A DNA stretch of 58,159 nt from Bacteroidota bacterium. Its GTDB lineage: Bacteria; Bacteroidota; Rhodothermia; Balneolales; Balneolaceae. This document shows, one piece after another, positions 36,228 through 45,887 of this stretch (position 1 is its first letter; each line of letters opens with the position of its first letter). The DNA is taken from contig JAAAOB010000153.1 in assembly GCA_009909035.1 (NCBI GenBank), positions 1 to 58,159 on the forward strand, in the 5' to 3' direction. A program made the position numbers and the translations under genes. The notes beneath the pieces are model-generated. The model did not search any database. It saw nothing but the letters and a program-made list of their open reading frames with translations, and had not been told where the DNA came from.

Positions 36228-37196
36228 TTACATGGACTGTACAACCAATTCAACCCGCCGGTTTTGTTCTCGTCCAGTTTCAGTTTGGTTGGTTTTGGTA
36301 GGAGCGAGCGGTCCAATACCGTATGGGAGCAGGCGTTCAGAACCAATTTGGTGTTGACTGATGAGATAGTCGGTAATCGCCTGGGCCCTTCGCTGCGACA
36401 GGTTGATATTGTAATCCACGTTACCGGTCATATCCGTGTGGCCAACAACAAAGATGACAACCGAAGGGTGGGCATCCATGAAAGCAGCAATTTCGCTCAG
36501 CAGCGGAGCAGATTCCTCTTTGATGGTTGCGTCATTGAAATCAAACAGGATGCCCTGTAACGCAACCTTACCCTTTGAAAAAATCTCATCAGCAATGTAA
36601 TCGGCATTGACGGTAATTAAGTTGTCGTCCATTTCATCGGTTTCCAGCACGTCCAGCAGAACCACGGTTTCCTGGTCTGAATAGCGTTTTCCGGAAATGG
36701 CCATATAGATATTGTCTTTTTTAGCAGCGATATAAAATGTACCGCCCATGGTGCCTGACCCCTGGTTTATTTTTATACCCGAATTGCTTGGAAATGGATT
36801 GGCCCTGTAAAACGTGACGAGCCAGGTGTTTCCTCCTACATCATTAGATACATTCCGCTCAGGATGGAGTTTGTTAGCCAACAAGGAAAATTTACCGCCC
36901 CGAAAAGCCGTGAGGTAGTTTTGATAAACTTCCGTAGCTGTTATCTGGCCTTTAATGGAGTAATAAATTCTGGAATGTTTCCCCGCAACGTCGGTCCAGT
37001 CGCTGATCTGTCTGTACCCGGTTTCGGGCCCTGTGGCAACTCTGTATTCCAAAAATTGACTGGAGTTGCAGTATTCAATCGCGGCCCCCGGGTATCTGCT
37101 GATGACGGGATGATCGGTACACCCTTGCACGTCATTTTGTGAGAAGATACTTGTAGGAATCAGGAGGCATAAAAGAAGAAAAAGAGACGTTTTCAT
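36228..37196 (-). CDS. OmpA-family protein with DUF4892-like N-terminal domain
   Basis: The 322-residue precursor has a signal peptide (LLLCLLIPTSIFSQ). The N-terminal domain (about 25-195) contains DHPVISRYPGA, SKIYYSIKGQ-like strands and TWLVTFY, a pattern like DUF4892 proteins. An OmpA C-terminal domain follows (about 210-320) with ILFDFNDATI, VGHTDMTGNVDYNINLSQRRAQAITDYL and REQNRRVELV. The latter binds peptidoglycan. The protein should be periplasmic or outer-membrane associated; no lipobox and no barrel are seen. The role of the N-terminal domain is unknown. Confidence 0.85.
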   Translation of the reverse strand: MKTSLFLLLCLLIPTSIFSQNDVQGCTDHPVISRYPGAAIEYCNSSQFLEYRVATGPETGYRQISDWTDVAGKHSRIYYSIKGQITATEVYQNYLTAFRGGKFSLLANKLHPERNVSNDVGGNTWLVTFYRANPFPSNSGIKINQGSGTMGGTFYIAAKKDNIYMAISGKRYSDQETVVLLDVLETDEMDDNLITVNADYIADEIFSKGKVALQGILFDFNDATIKEESAPLLSEIAAFMDAHPSVVIFVVGHTDMTGNVDYNINLSQRRAQAITDYLISQHQIGSERLLPYGIGPLAPTKTNQTETGREQNRRVELVVQSM

Positions 37197-37275
37197 ATTT
37201 ATTTATACTGAACTGTTATACGTTGAGTCAGAATACATCAGGTGATGTTATAAAGTGAAAACAGACGTCAAATTC

Positions 37276-37848
37276 TTACTCAATAAAATTGGAACCGACA
37301 GGAACCCCGCTGAACTCGCCGGTTATTGTCATGGTAGGAGTGTCGGCTGGGTGCTCCTCGGCTTTAACAAACTCAACGTCAAAGGTTCCGTCAATAAAAT
37401 CGGTTGCTCCGGGTCCTGGTCTTTCAAATTCACGAACGTTGGTAATTCTGAGTTCCCCTCCAATAGAAAGGTAAGCCTGGGTCTGGTCAGCATTCAGGAA
37501 AGAACTGATATCAAATCCCTCACTGGTAATATTAAGTTCGTACGTTCCCTCTTCCACTCCAATATCATTAAACGCATTGATTAAAAACTGCCATCCGGGC
37601 GAAACATCCAATATATTGATTTGCAGAAGTCGAACATTCGAAGTCCATGACCCATTAACACTAAACTGATCAGCAACGCCACCTTCGTTTAAAAACTCAA
37701 TCTCAAAGTTTTCATCACCGGTGGCTTCCATCGAAACGAAGGCATCGGGAATGGTTGGTTCTTCCTCGTTATTTGAAGAGGAGTCGCTGCATGATATGTT
37801 GACTGCGATTATGGTTAAAACTGTTCCGAGAAGTGCAATTTTTTTCAT
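37276..37848 (-). CDS. Small lipoprotein of unknown function
   Basis: The 190-residue precursor has a signal peptide ending in AVNISCSDSSS. The Cys is followed by a Ser/Asn/Glu-rich linker, as usual for lipoproteins, but Asn at position -3 makes the lipobox imperfect. The rest is beta-rich (FEIEFLNEGG, SVNGSWTS, YELNITSEGFDIS, FIDGTFDVEF) and rich in acidic residues. It looks like a small immunoglobulin- or lipocalin-like domain. I do not recognise the family. It lies 79 bases upstream of the OmpA gene on the same strand. Confidence 0.7.
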   Translation of the reverse strand: MKKIALLGTVLTIIAVNISCSDSSSNNEEEPTIPDAFVSMEATGDENFEIEFLNEGGVADQFSVNGSWTSNVRLLQINILDVSPGWQFLINAFNDIGVEEGTYELNITSEGFDISSFLNADQTQAYLSIGGELRITNVREFERPGPGATDFIDGTFDVEFVKAEEHPADTPTMTITGEFSGVPVGSNFIE

Positions 37849-38177
37849 AACTCATGAATTTTACTTTTTTGTGATTGTACAAACCGAAAGTAGAGATATG
37901 GCAAAACGTGCACAATGACCCATTTGCGGTATTTTGAACAGTTGTTATTACAATTGCCTGAATATGCAGGATGGATTGCCAAATATTAAATTTAAATCCC
38001 TCTAAAAAATAGATTGAAAGGAATGTTCATTTGCCGTGTGAAAGAACGGCTTATTTCCATTTGCAGGGGGATTCCCCGGGAAAGGGGGCTGTATTAAAAA
38101 CAAACTCAGACACGATATTTGTGGCTGCAGGGATGAAAAAAGTGGTTGTGAAGGAGAAACAGATCTTTTTGCCATTT
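37849..38177. other. Intergenic region without a recognised feature
   Basis: The 329 bases between two leftward genes hold no credible gene or terminator. The promoter of the small lipoprotein gene should lie near its right end. Confidence 0.5.
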
Positions 38178-38822
38178 TTAAGCCCATTTGTTCTTTAGGG
38201 CTTTTGCGACGGCTTCGGCACGGGAGGAGACTTGCAGTTTTCGGTAGATGTTTTTGATGTGAGCCCGAACGGTATGCCCGCTGATAAAGAGTTTGTTTGC
38301 CACGGTTTGATAGTTGTGTCCTTCACAAAGCAGGTACAGTACTTCACGTTCCCTTTCAGATAACGGTGAGTCCGGTTTAGGCCGGAAAAATTCGGTTACA
38401 CGACGTGCAATTTCAGGCGTCATGGGTGAACCGCCTTCAGTCACTTCCCGAATACTCGACAGAAGTTTTGCCGGCGGAGTATCTTTCAGAAGGTATCCGG
38501 TGGCTCCGGCAGCCAGAGACCGGAAAACCGTATCGTCGTCATCGCGGATGGTAAGCATGATAAAATCGGTTTCCGGTAAATGGTCTTTCAGTTTCAGAAT
38601 GCCGTCAATCCCGTCGATTCCCGGCAGTTCCACATCCATCAACACTACATCGGGTTGCAGTTTTTGGATGGGTTCAAGAGCTGATTCGCAGTTTTCGAAA
38701 ACCTGCCTGCAGGAGAACCCGGGGCTTCTGTCGATAAGAATTTCCAGCACGTTCCGTATTTCTTCATCATCCTCAACGATGGCAACGGTAATCATCTGTT
38801 TATTAGTTTCGGCCATGTTCAA
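38178..38822 (-). CDS. NarL/LuxR-type response regulator
   Basis: The 214-residue protein has a receiver domain (about 10-128: acidic pair in VEDDEE, phosphoacceptor Asp63 in LMDVELPG, Lys113 in LLKD). A LuxR-type helix-turn-helix follows (about 150-212: LSEREREVLYLLCEGHNYQTVANKLFISGHTVRAHIKNIYRKL). It binds DNA when phosphorylated. The start is 23 bases after the stop of the sensor kinase upstream, so the two form a cognate pair. The target genes are not evident; the leftward lipoprotein and OmpA genes are candidates by position only. Confidence 0.93.
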   Translation of the reverse strand: MNMAETNKQMITVAIVEDDEEIRNVLEILIDRSPGFSCRQVFENCESALEPIQKLQPDVVLMDVELPGIDGIDGILKLKDHLPETDFIMLTIRDDDDTVFRSLAAGATGYLLKDTPPAKLLSSIREVTEGGSPMTPEIARRVTEFFRPKPDSPLSEREREVLYLLCEGHNYQTVANKLFISGHTVRAHIKNIYRKLQVSSRAEAVAKALKNKWA

Positions 38823-38845
38823 CGGATTTGTGAGCCTAAAAATAA

Positions 38846-41800
38846 CTACTTTTTCAATTCCTCAGTATCCCCCATCTGCGGTATATTAACCAAAAGTATG
38901 ATTCGTGTGCCGTTCATCTTTTTTGATTTGATAGAGAGGTTTCCGTTGATTTTTTGGGCACGTTCTGCCATGATTGTTAACCCATAACCCTCTTGGTTTG
39001 CAGCATCTTCAGGATTAAATCCAACTCCGTCATCTGTAAGTGTAATATTCAGGGTATTTATGAATGTATTGACAGACAAGACAACCTTATTAGCATCGGC
39101 GTATTTGGCACAATTGTTCATGGCTTCCTTAAACATTTGCAGGATTGAATGCCGCATGTCCATCGGGAGTTGAATCTCGCGAGTATCGGAAGAAAGCCCC
39201 TCTATTGAAAAGTCAGTGCCTGTATCTGTGAACATCGAGTCGCCGAACTCTTTGAGTCGCAGCAGGGTTTCAAACAGGGTATCTTTTTCCGGGTCCATCG
39301 CCCATATAAAATCCCGCATTCCGTTGGAGAGCTCCCGGGAATTGACCTCAATTTTCTGCAGATACCCTTTCAATGTTGGACTGCCAGCCGCCTCAGATTT
39401 TGCGAGTTCCGTAAAAAGATTAATTTTGGTAATCTTGTTTCCGGCTTCGTCATGAAAATCCTGCGAACTTTTTTTCCGAAATACCTCTCTTTCTTCGTGT
39501 CGTGCTTTTTCAATCTGTGATTTTATTTCAAGTTCACGGGTAGCTGCGCGTATACGGCCTCGGATTAACAGGTATCCTGCAAGGAAGATCACAAACAAAT
39601 AAAACGAATAGGCATACCAGGTCTCCCACAGCGGGGGCAAAATAACGATCTTTAAGCTCACACCGGCTTCGTTCCAAATCCCGTCGTTATTACTCCCTTT
39701 TACCTGGAACAGGTATTCGCCATCATCGAGGTTGGTAAACGTTGCCTCGCGTTGGGTTCCGCTATATACCCAATCCTCGTGAAATCCGTGGAGTTTATAC
39801 GCATATTGATTTTTTCCAGGCTGATTGAAGTTTAACGCCGCAAATGAAACCGAAAAAAAAGAATCATTGTGCGACAGTGTGAGGCGTTGCAGGCTGTCGG
39901 CCGATTCCGAGTAGATGAGTCTTGAATCGTTGGCAGGTAGAGGGTTATTTAAAACCCGAAATCCAGTGATTTGAATTGGTGGAACAAATGGATTTGGGGA
40001 AATGCTGTCGGGATGAAACCGGACCAACCCGCCAATTCCACCGAAATAAAGGGATCCACCTTGCCCATAAGCAACGGCTCCTTCATTAAACTCATTGATT
40101 CCGGCACCTCCCTCCAGCTCATAGGTTGTAAATTGTTCATTCTCAACTGAGAACCGGGAGAGGCCCCGGTTGGTGCTCAGCCAGAGATGGTTATCCGGTG
40201 TGCCGGCAATGGCGTAAACCGTGTTATTGGAAAGCCCGTCTGCTTCAGTATAAATTGTGATATCAGCCCATAAATGATCATTTTCATTCGAATCCGGCGC
40301 AGAATCAACGCGTAATTTTACAAGCCCGTTTGATGTTCCCGCCCAAACCCGGCCGGACTGGTCGCCCATCACGTATTTGATGTCTAAATCGACAATGCGG
40401 TTCCACTCAACTTGTTTACCGAATATCGGAGTTACTTGTAAACGACCGTTTTCATCAATCAAGCCTCTTCCCAAAAAATCTCTGGTAACTATCCATGAGG
40501 TGCCGTCCGGATCCATGTAAAATGCTAAAATTCTATGTGAGGTATCGCCAATTGTAATCTCAGAGTGGTTCTCAATAACCAATTCCTGATCTCTGATATG
40601 AATTTCGTCCACACCGTTTTGATACGTTTCAACCCAGAGTGAACCATTGGGATGAGTATAAATTTGGGTGTAATATTTTCTGATATCGGGATTTATAGCA
40701 AGACGTTCAGGGGAGAAGTGGGTGATATTAACCGTTTCCGGCTGATCGGTTTTGATGATTTTAAAAAGCCCGTCAAACGAGGAGATCCATACATCTTGGT
40801 TATGATCCTCTGTGACACCAAGCAACTGGGCGGATGACAGCGACGGATGTGCTGAGCTTAATGGAGTATAGGTATAGATGTATTTCTGCCCGTTCGGTTG
40901 ATACTCGATTCGGTTTATCCCGGAGCCGAAACTCAGCGTCCAAACTTCACCCCGGGAATCCTCATAAATCCCGAAAATATCACCCGCAAGAATGGAATTT
41001 TCAGCGTCCGGGTCGGGTATTTCCACGTCAAATGGTTGTCGGTTTGAATAATAAACAAAAAGGCCGTTGCTGGTTGCAACCCAAAGATTCCCCGCGGTAT
41101 CTACATACAGATCATTAATGGCAGAAGAGTTCGATGACCGAAACTCCTCAACATTAGTATAGTTTTTAAAGAGATCAAGTCGCGGATTTAAGGAGACAAG
41201 ACTGTTGTATGTGCCAATCCAAATGTCTGAATCTGCTCCGCTTGTAATTTTACTGACATAGTGATGGGGTATTGAATATGGATCATCACTCTGGTGTGTA
41301 AAATGATCGATCTGTTCTATGTTTCCCTCAGATGAAAGTGAAATTCTGTTGAGTCCTCCGTTAATTGTTCCGGCCCAAAGGTTTGAGTCTCGGTAGTGAA
41401 GTGAACGTATGGCACTGCTGCTGAGTGTATGTGTTCCCTGATTGTGATAGAAATGCTCAAAACGCCCCGATGTCTTGCTGAAAACCGTTAGTGCACCATT
41501 GTCCGCCCTTGTATCGGCCTCTTTTCCCTGCGAGGCGATCCAGATCCTTCCCCAACCGTCTTCTGTGATATCGTGGACCGTTCCACTGAAAATTTCCATC
41601 GGCCCCGGATCCGGGTTTGTCCGGTATCGCTCAAATTGAACGGCATGATGCGATTTATGATGGTTAACTTTGTTCAGGCCTGCGTTTGTTCCGATATATA
41701 TGATACCGTCACTGTCCTGAAACAGTGAAGTAATGGTTGAGCTGTTCAGGGACAGGGAATCCGATGTATCATGATAGTAGGAAACAAATTCATTAAGCAG

Positions 41801-42142
41801 TGGGTCGTACACAGAGAGGCCATTGCTGGTTCCGATCCAGATGCTGCCCCTCTCTGTAACCAGAAGTGAGGTGATGAAGTTATTGCAGAGACTGTTGGGG
41901 TCCGTCAGACTGTTCCTGAATATTGTAAACTCATACCCGTCGTAGCGCGCCAATCCATCCTGTGTGCCAAACCACATATAGCCGGCTTTATCTTGCGCAA
42001 TAGTATTTACAGAAGATTGAGGTAATCCATCCTCAACAGAGATACTGTAAAAATAGGGAGACCTGCTTTGAGCAACTAATATATCAACGACCAGGAAACC
42101 GGACAGGATCAGAATGGTTGATATGGATATTGAGTATCCCAA
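38846..42142 (-). CDS. Propeller-type sensor histidine kinase with HisKA_3 transmitter
   Basis: The 1098-residue protein has a signal sequence or anchor (about 1-24). Next are two seven-bladed regulator propellers (about 30-740), whose blades carry the pattern GYMWFGTQDGLARYDG, IWIGTSNGLSVYD and LWAGTINGGLNRI. A Y_Y_Y domain (about 765-835, ending in NDGIWNEAG) and one membrane helix (about 845-865) follow. The cytoplasmic transmitter has H-box QDFHDEAGNKITKI (His897), which differs from the usual ELHDGLGQ of this class by Phe before His and Glu-Ala-Gly after the Asp. The ATPase part has EAMNNCAKYA and DDGVGF; the glycine loop reads EGYGLTIM. A periplasmic ligand is sensed, and the regulator at 38178-38822 is the partner. 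Confidence 0.92.
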   Translation of the reverse strand: MGYSISISTILILSGFLVVDILVAQSRSPYFYSISVEDGLPQSSVNTIAQDKAGYMWFGTQDGLARYDGYEFTIFRNSLTDPNSLCNNFITSLLVTERGSIWIGTSNGLSVYDPLLNEFVSYYHDTSDSLSLNSSTITSLFQDSDGIIYIGTNAGLNKVNHHKSHHAVQFERYRTNPDPGPMEIFSGTVHDITEDGWGRIWIASQGKEADTRADNGALTVFSKTSGRFEHFYHNQGTHTLSSSAIRSLHYRDSNLWAGTINGGLNRISLSSEGNIEQIDHFTHQSDDPYSIPHHYVSKITSGADSDIWIGTYNSLVSLNPRLDLFKNYTNVEEFRSSNSSAINDLYVDTAGNLWVATSNGLFVYYSNRQPFDVEIPDPDAENSILAGDIFGIYEDSRGEVWTLSFGSGINRIEYQPNGQKYIYTYTPLSSAHPSLSSAQLLGVTEDHNQDVWISSFDGLFKIIKTDQPETVNITHFSPERLAINPDIRKYYTQIYTHPNGSLWVETYQNGVDEIHIRDQELVIENHSEITIGDTSHRILAFYMDPDGTSWIVTRDFLGRGLIDENGRLQVTPIFGKQVEWNRIVDLDIKYVMGDQSGRVWAGTSNGLVKLRVDSAPDSNENDHLWADITIYTEADGLSNNTVYAIAGTPDNHLWLSTNRGLSRFSVENEQFTTYELEGGAGINEFNEGAVAYGQGGSLYFGGIGGLVRFHPDSISPNPFVPPIQITGFRVLNNPLPANDSRLIYSESADSLQRLTLSHNDSFFSVSFAALNFNQPGKNQYAYKLHGFHEDWVYSGTQREATFTNLDDGEYLFQVKGSNNDGIWNEAGVSLKIVILPPLWETWYAYSFYLFVIFLAGYLLIRGRIRAATRELEIKSQIEKARHEEREVFRKKSSQDFHDEAGNKITKINLFTELAKSEAAGSPTLKGYLQKIEVNSRELSNGMRDFIWAMDPEKDTLFETLLRLKEFGDSMFTDTGTDFSIEGLSSDTREIQLPMDMRHSILQMFKEAMNNCAKYADANKVVLSVNTFINTLNITLTDDGVGFNPEDAANQEGYGLTIMAERAQKINGNLSIKSKKMNGTRIILLVNIPQMGDTEELKK

Positions 42143-42288
42143 TCGTGCGATATATTCGACTGAAATGAAAGAACCGTTGTTTGAAATAAGAATAAATCAC
42201 ATCATTTGTCTAAAAGTATATAGTTAAAAATTTTCTAAAAATGGAAATAATATTTAAAAATAGATGTAACACTGATATTGAGGGCCAC

Positions 42289-42663
42289 TTACAGATTCAG
42301 ATCAGGTTCCGGTTCCACGATGGGATCCTTCCAACGGTCGATGGTGTGCTTCAGTAAATAGCAGTAGAATAGAAAAAATGCTGCCGGCACAAATTGAAGG
42401 ATAAAATACCAGGTAGTGGATCTGAAATAAATGTAGATGACAATAGCCGGCATAAAGATGAATATGCAAAGAGAAACCAGCCAGCCGTATCGCTCTTCTT
42501 TAATGAGCGTACCAATCAGCAGCGGCAGAAACAGGATGATAAAACCAGCGAGAACATAAAGTGAGGCAATAAACAGAAAACTGATAAAAAAAAGCACTGT
42601 GGCCGAAAGATCGTAATTCAGCCATTTCCGCAAAGTTGGTGTATTAAATTGATAGATGTTCAT
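42289..42663 (-). CDS. Small membrane protein of unknown function
   Basis: The 124-residue protein has four strongly hydrophobic segments (about 22-42, 45-58, 64-84, 88-106), basic caps and an acidic tail (EPEPDLNL). The N-terminal motif TLRKWLNYDLS is amphipathic. I do not recognise a family; it may be a DUF-type inner-membrane protein. It stands alone and is divergent from the DUF4212/symporter pair, with 240 bases between them that could hold both promoters. Confidence 0.65.
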   Translation of the reverse strand: MNIYQFNTPTLRKWLNYDLSATVLFFISFLFIASLYVLAGFIILFLPLLIGTLIKEERYGWLVSLCIFIFMPAIVIYIYFRSTTWYFILQFVPAAFFLFYCYLLKHTIDRWKDPIVEPEPDLNL

Positions 42664-42903
42664 AGATAATCATGAATGTACGCCGGTAGGATACTGCTGT
42701 TATCGGTGCTTATCAGAATTTGCAAAATGCCTGATCAGGGTTATTTTGTTCTTAAAGCAAATTCACTTTTTAATAGCGAATGCATGTTCTGAACAGCGAG
42801 TTATCTTTTATTTTTGTAGTATATGAACTGTCATTTCCCTTCAGGATAAAGCTTTTGCCAATTCGATTCTCTTTAAGTATACTAACCGCTTAGCAAGCTA
42901 ACT

Positions 42904-43158
42904 ATGAAGACAAAAGCACAACAATACTGGCGGCAAAACCTGATCTACCTTGCCATTCTCCTGGCGATCTGGTTTGTCGTATCCTACGGCGCCGGAATTT
43001 TGTTCGTGGACTGGCTTGATCAATTCCGGCTTGGCGGATTTAAACTCGGGTTCTGGTTTTCGCAGCAGGGATCCATTTACGTGTTTGTGATTCTCATCTT
43101 CGTCTATGTCTACCTGATGAATCGCCTCGACAAGAAATTTGACTTCGACGAGGTGTGA
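42904..43158 (+). CDS. DUF4212 small subunit of a sodium:solute symporter
   Basis: The 84-residue protein has two membrane helices (about 13-33 and 50-72), the FKLGFWFSQQGSIYVFV signature and a short charged tail (LDKKFDFDEV). DUF4212 proteins are encoded directly before sodium:solute symporters of the VC_2705/ActP-like group and are thought to act as small subunits. The stop overlaps the symporter start by one base (TGATG). Confidence 0.9.
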   Translation: MKTKAQQYWRQNLIYLAILLAIWFVVSYGAGILFVDWLDQFRLGGFKLGFWFSQQGSIYVFVILIFVYVYLMNRLDKKFDFDEV

Positions 43159-44861
43159 TGGGAATACAGGGATGGACATTTCTGATCGTCGGGCTTTCGT
43201 TTGCGCTCTACATTGGCATCGCCTACCTGTCGCGAGCGGGAACCACGGGTGATTTTTATATTGCCGGCGGGAAAGTATCGCCGCTGGCCAACGGGATGGC
43301 AACCGCGGCTGACTGGATGTCGGCCGCCTCGTTTATCTCCATGGCGGGGCTGGTCAGCTTTATGGGGCGCGACGGCTCGGTCTACCTGATGGGCTGGACC
43401 GGCGGCTATGTGCTTCTCGCTCTTCTCCTGGCGCCCTACCTACGGAAATTTGGTAAGTTTACGGTTCCTGATTTTGTGGGTGATCGCTACTACTCCCGAA
43501 CGGCTCGATTGGTTGCCGTGGTATGTGCGGTTTTTATCTCCTTCACCTACGTGGCCGGTCAGATGCGGGGTGTTGGCATCGTCTTTTCACGGTTCCTTGA
43601 AGTGGATATCACAACCGGCGTGATTATCGGAATGATCATCGTCTTTTTCTACGCGGTGCTGGGCGGCATGAAAGGTATTACCTACACGCAGGTTGCGCAA
43701 TACTGTGTGCTCATTTTTGCCTATCTCGTCCCTGCAATTTTTATCTCCATGCTGATGACCGGCAATGTGATTCCGCAAATCGGCTTTGGCGGAACCCTGG
43801 CCGATGGCTCCGGCACATACCTACTGGATCGCCTTGACGGACTCAGTACCGAAATGGGATTTGATCCCTATACCGACGGATCAAAGTCCACGATTGACGT
43901 CTTTTTTATCACGGCTGCGCTGATGGTGGGTACGGCCGGACTCCCACACGTGATTGTGCGATTTTTTACCGTGCCTAAAGTAAAAGATGCAAGGATTTCA
44001 GCCGGGTATGCGCTTCTTTTCATTGCTATTCTTTATACGACCGCACCTGCCGTGGCAGGGTTTGCACGCGCCAATCTGCTCGAAACGGTGGATAATGTCC
44101 CTTATGCTGAGGTGCCGTCATGGTTCACGAGCTGGGAGAATACGGGCCTGATTGAGTTTAACGATATTGACGGCGATGGCAACATCAATTATACGCCTGA
44201 TGAGAGCACAAATGAACTATTTATTGATCCAGATATCATGGTACTGGCAAACCCGGAAATTGCACAGCTTCCCAACTGGGTGATTGGCCTGGTGGCGGCC
44301 GGCGGACTTGCGGCGGCATTGTCTACGGCAGCCGGATTGCTTCTGGTGATATCCACATCCGTTGCCCGCGACCTTATACGGCGAACATTTGTACCCGACA
44401 TCACCCAGCAGCGGGAACTTCTCTTTGCACGAACCGCCGCGGGAGGGGCCGTGATTATTGCCGGCTATTTTGGCGTTAATCCCCCGGGTTTTGTGGCCCA
44501 GACGGTAGCCTTTGCATTCGGCCTGGCGGCCGCATCGTTTTTTCCGGCTATCCTGCTCGGCATCTTTTCACGACGCATGAATAAAGAAGGCGCAATTTCC
44601 GGAATGATTGCGGGAATCGTCTTTACGGCGGCCTATATCATCTACTTTGCGTTTATGTTTCCGGAACTGAATAACGAAGAAAACTGGCTCTTTGGAATAT
44701 CACCCGAAGGAATTGGGACGCTTGGGATGGTGATCAATTTAGTGATCGCGGTTGTCGTCAGCAGGTTTACAAAAGCCCCACCGGTTGAGATCCGGGAGCT
44801 TGTAGAAACCATTCGGGTACCGCGGGATTTGGAGAAGAAGAGTGAGACCGGGGACGGGTGA
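43158..44861 (+). CDS. Sodium:solute symporter, VC_2705-like
   Basis: I choose ATG 43158, which overlaps the DUF4212 stop as TGATG; the GTG one codon before is less likely. The 567-residue protein has 13 or so membrane helices with SSS-family features (FYIAGGKVSPLANGMATAADWMSAASFISMAG, where Na+-binding Ser/Thr occur; GLAAALSTAAGLLLVISTSVARDL). A soluble loop of about 45 residues before helix 9-10 contains an EF-hand-like DIDGDGNINY stretch, which may bind calcium. This loop is, as far as I recall, a feature of this symporter subgroup. Acetate, other monocarboxylates or amino acids are possible substrates. Confidence 0.9.
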   Translation: MGIQGWTFLIVGLSFALYIGIAYLSRAGTTGDFYIAGGKVSPLANGMATAADWMSAASFISMAGLVSFMGRDGSVYLMGWTGGYVLLALLLAPYLRKFGKFTVPDFVGDRYYSRTARLVAVVCAVFISFTYVAGQMRGVGIVFSRFLEVDITTGVIIGMIIVFFYAVLGGMKGITYTQVAQYCVLIFAYLVPAIFISMLMTGNVIPQIGFGGTLADGSGTYLLDRLDGLSTEMGFDPYTDGSKSTIDVFFITAALMVGTAGLPHVIVRFFTVPKVKDARISAGYALLFIAILYTTAPAVAGFARANLLETVDNVPYAEVPSWFTSWENTGLIEFNDIDGDGNINYTPDESTNELFIDPDIMVLANPEIAQLPNWVIGLVAAGGLAAALSTAAGLLLVISTSVARDLIRRTFVPDITQQRELLFARTAAGGAVIIAGYFGVNPPGFVAQTVAFAFGLAAASFFPAILLGIFSRRMNKEGAISGMIAGIVFTAAYIIYFAFMFPELNNEENWLFGISPEGIGTLGMVINLVIAVVVSRFTKAPPVEIRELVETIRVPRDLEKKSETGDG

Positions 44862-44958
44862 CGGAGAACTCTGTTGACGGGGGACCAGGGTTTGACGACC
44901 GGGGACTGACGACGGAAGACCGAAGAACTTTGGCCTGTAAACAGAAATTGATATTTTG

Positions 44959-45035
44959 TTATCGGTTATCGGTTATCGGTTATCGGTTATCGGTTATCGG
45001 TTATCGGTTATCGGTTATCGGTTATCGGTTATCGG
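44959..45035. repeat. Tandem array of TTATCGG, 11 units
   Basis: Eleven perfect 7-bp units (77 bases) follow a purine-rich GACCG/GGGAC stretch (about 44846-44935). A pyrimidine-rich sequence of the opposite sense (about 45039-45076) comes next. A second array of the same unit lies at 47054-47095. Confidence 0.95.
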
Positions 45036-45145
45036 TTTCGACATCATCGGTCCACGGTCGTCCGTCTTCGGTCCTTCAGGTATGAAACCCAAACCCACTC
45101 CACTCACCAGTTAATTCTTCCTGCCACATTCCCTATCTTCCACCC

Positions 45146-45229
45146 ATGAATATCCTTGGAATTGAATCATCGTGCGACGATACGGCGACAGTGTTACCTG
45201 CCGATAGATATATCAATGCTTTTGCTTGA
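45146..45229 (+). pseudogene. Truncated start of tsaD
   Basis: The frame starts with MNILGIESSCDDTA, exactly as intact tsaD at 47221. It then changes at about base 45188 into unrelated sequence and stops after 28 codons. Within the shared first 14 codons the two copies differ at four bases, all synonymous, so both descend from functional genes. About 45 bases upstream of the start (ACTCACCAGTTAATTCTT and ACATTCCCTATCTT) are also shared with the region before intact tsaD. This fragment is a scar of the insertion of 45190-47000. Confidence 0.85.
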
Positions 45230-45401
45230 TCAAACAATTTGAAAACTGAACAGTAAAAACCATATTTGGAAATGTTTAAAAAAATAGAAAGTAGAAACAT
45301 TTCTTTGTTTATGAAATTTAGCTAAATAATTTTTATGAACAATATTTTGAAAAAAAAAAGTGCTATTTAGTAATTGTTAACTTTCATTAAATAACATCAT
45401 C

Positions 45402-45632
45402 ATGAAAAAGCTATCCACTCAAGTCCTTTCACTATTATCAGGAATGATATTTGCATCTCTAATATCATTTGCACTTCCTGCAAATACAACGGCAATTGAT
45501 TCATGTGCAGATGATTGCCAAGCTATTTGCGGTAGTCCAGGTAATGCAGTATGCACTGGGTTAACCTGTGAAACAGGGTCGGTAATATGCACAAAAGAAG
45601 GTGAACCAGGTATACCAGGTGAAGATGACTAA
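45402..45632 (+). CDS. Secreted Cys-rich small peptide, NVEALA-like
   Basis: The 76-residue precursor has a signal peptide (MKKLSTQVLSLL...; hydrophobic to about residue 26, likely cleavage after LPANTTA). The mature part contains six Cys (SCADDC, AICG, AVCT, LTCE, VICT) and an acidic/Pro-Gly tail (GEPGIPGEDD). The plan, a short secreted Cys-rich peptide encoded directly before a six-bladed propeller protein, matches the NVEALA-type peptides of Bacteroidota. The NVEALA word itself is absent. Function of that group is unknown; a ligand or cargo of the propeller protein is plausible. The gene is AT-rich and lies in the tsaD insert. Confidence 0.65.
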   Translation: MKKLSTQVLSLLSGMIFASLISFALPANTTAIDSCADDCQAICGSPGNAVCTGLTCETGSVICTKEGEPGIPGEDD

Positions 45633-45887
45633 CTGTGAAATGGATACTTAAACTAAATATTCCATAAACACTGTTTCGAATACGATTATAAAGTTATTTG
45701 ATTGAGTGTTTATGTGAATATATAGTCATTAAAAGTAGTAGTGCTCTTTTCTTAAGTATGATTTATAATATTACTTCATCAGAAATTTTTCACTTAGCTT
45801 CACCTTTCACTGACATTGAGGTTATAAGTTATTTTTAGTGCTGATATATTCGGTTTAATCACATCAAGAAGTAAAAAAGGATTATAG

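Noticed and set aside
44140..44200. EF-hand-like loop in the symporter as a gene fusion
   Set aside because: The loop seems to be a feature of this symporter subgroup and lies in frame between conserved helices, so it is not a foreign insert.
44959..45035. TTATCGG array considered as a CRISPR or an origin with iterons
   Set aside because: The units are 7 bp without spacers, so it is no CRISPR. No replication gene or DnaA boxes are nearby.
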